Assembly: GCA_016213645.1 (NCBI GenBank)
Contig: JACQZY010000002.1
Location: 38,663 to 102,662 of the forward strand
DNA: 64,000 bases
Reading direction: 5' to 3'
Origin: Actinomycetota bacterium
GTDB lineage: Bacteria; Actinomycetota; Thermoleophilia; Solirubrobacterales; JACPNS01
Shown in pieces: positions 60,501 to 64,000 of the stretch. Positions within the stretch are counted from its first letter, which is position 1. Each line of letters starts with the position of its first letter. The notes under the pieces were generated by a model. The model was not told the DNA's origin. It did no database searches and saw only the letters and a list, made by a program, of their open reading frames with translations. A program made the position numbers and the translations under genes.

Positions 60501-64000
<3,500 letters not shown>

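Overview
The window is 64 kb of GC-rich chromosomal DNA from a bacterium. The gene set fits a free-living aerobic actinobacterium, most likely in or near the Thermoleophilia/Solirubrobacterales. This placement is an inference from gene families and style: a full 14-gene nuo operon, ThyX-like, MpaB-like, DUF3467 and FTR1/EfeO-like proteins, and secreted Ig-like proteins. No rRNA is present to confirm it. Many genes lack a Shine-Dalgarno sequence but carry a TANNNT box 6-8 nt before ATG, which points to widespread leaderless transcription.

Layout. 0-6.4 kb: two thioredoxin-fold proteins, metF between two near-identical hairpins, and a 1451-residue secreted beta-helix/TIG/Ig protein. 6.4-16.6 kb: citrate synthase with a coupled small protein, a TetR regulator, small membrane proteins, a PfkB kinase, a DEAD-box helicase with a DbpA-type RNA-binding tail, an EamA transporter, an RpiB-like isomerase, DUF3467, a two-gene unknown module and an MpaB-type oxygenase. 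16.8-27.8 kb: a CPA1 antiporter, two short-chain dehydrogenases, a YbhN/LPG-synthase-like membrane protein, peptide deformylase behind a double-ACT protein, acetyl-CoA synthetase and a fused double ThyX-like protein. 27.9-30.1 kb: a protein with two complete membrane-GGDEF modules in tandem.

30.4-45.5 kb is the complete nuoABCDEFGHIJKLMN operon on the minus strand. Eleven of its 13 junctions overlap, a hairpin follows nuoN, and a perfect inverted repeat lies in the divergent promoter region. 45.6-50.9 kb: a small membrane protein, an orphan Phd-type antitoxin, a flavin reductase, a cytochrome c lipoprotein, serS overlapping a NarL-type response regulator, and a two-gene iron importer (FTR1 plus cupredoxin lipoprotein) behind a tandem palindromic metal box.

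51-58 kb is the accessory part. It holds tRNA-Ser(UGA), a VapBC pair, msrA, a TetR-M28 peptidase operon, and tRNA-Ser(GCU). The GCU tRNA borders an islet with structured ~100 bp repeats, a duplicated tRNA 3' end, three 28 bp tandem repeats and four 23 bp iterons directly before an AAA_14/DUF4143 ATPase gene. 58.7-64 kb is a signalling operon on the minus strand: a hybrid histidine kinase with fungal-NIK1-like HAMP repeats (cut by the window end), CheR, a CheB catalytic domain and a stand-alone receiver.

The core genes describe aerobic respiration (acs, gltA, nuo, cytochrome c) with redox, iron and one-carbon functions. The most unusual parts are the tRNA-Ser(GCU) islet, the tandem GGDEF protein, the double ThyX, the NIK1-like kinase operon and the recurrent leaderless-promoter pattern.
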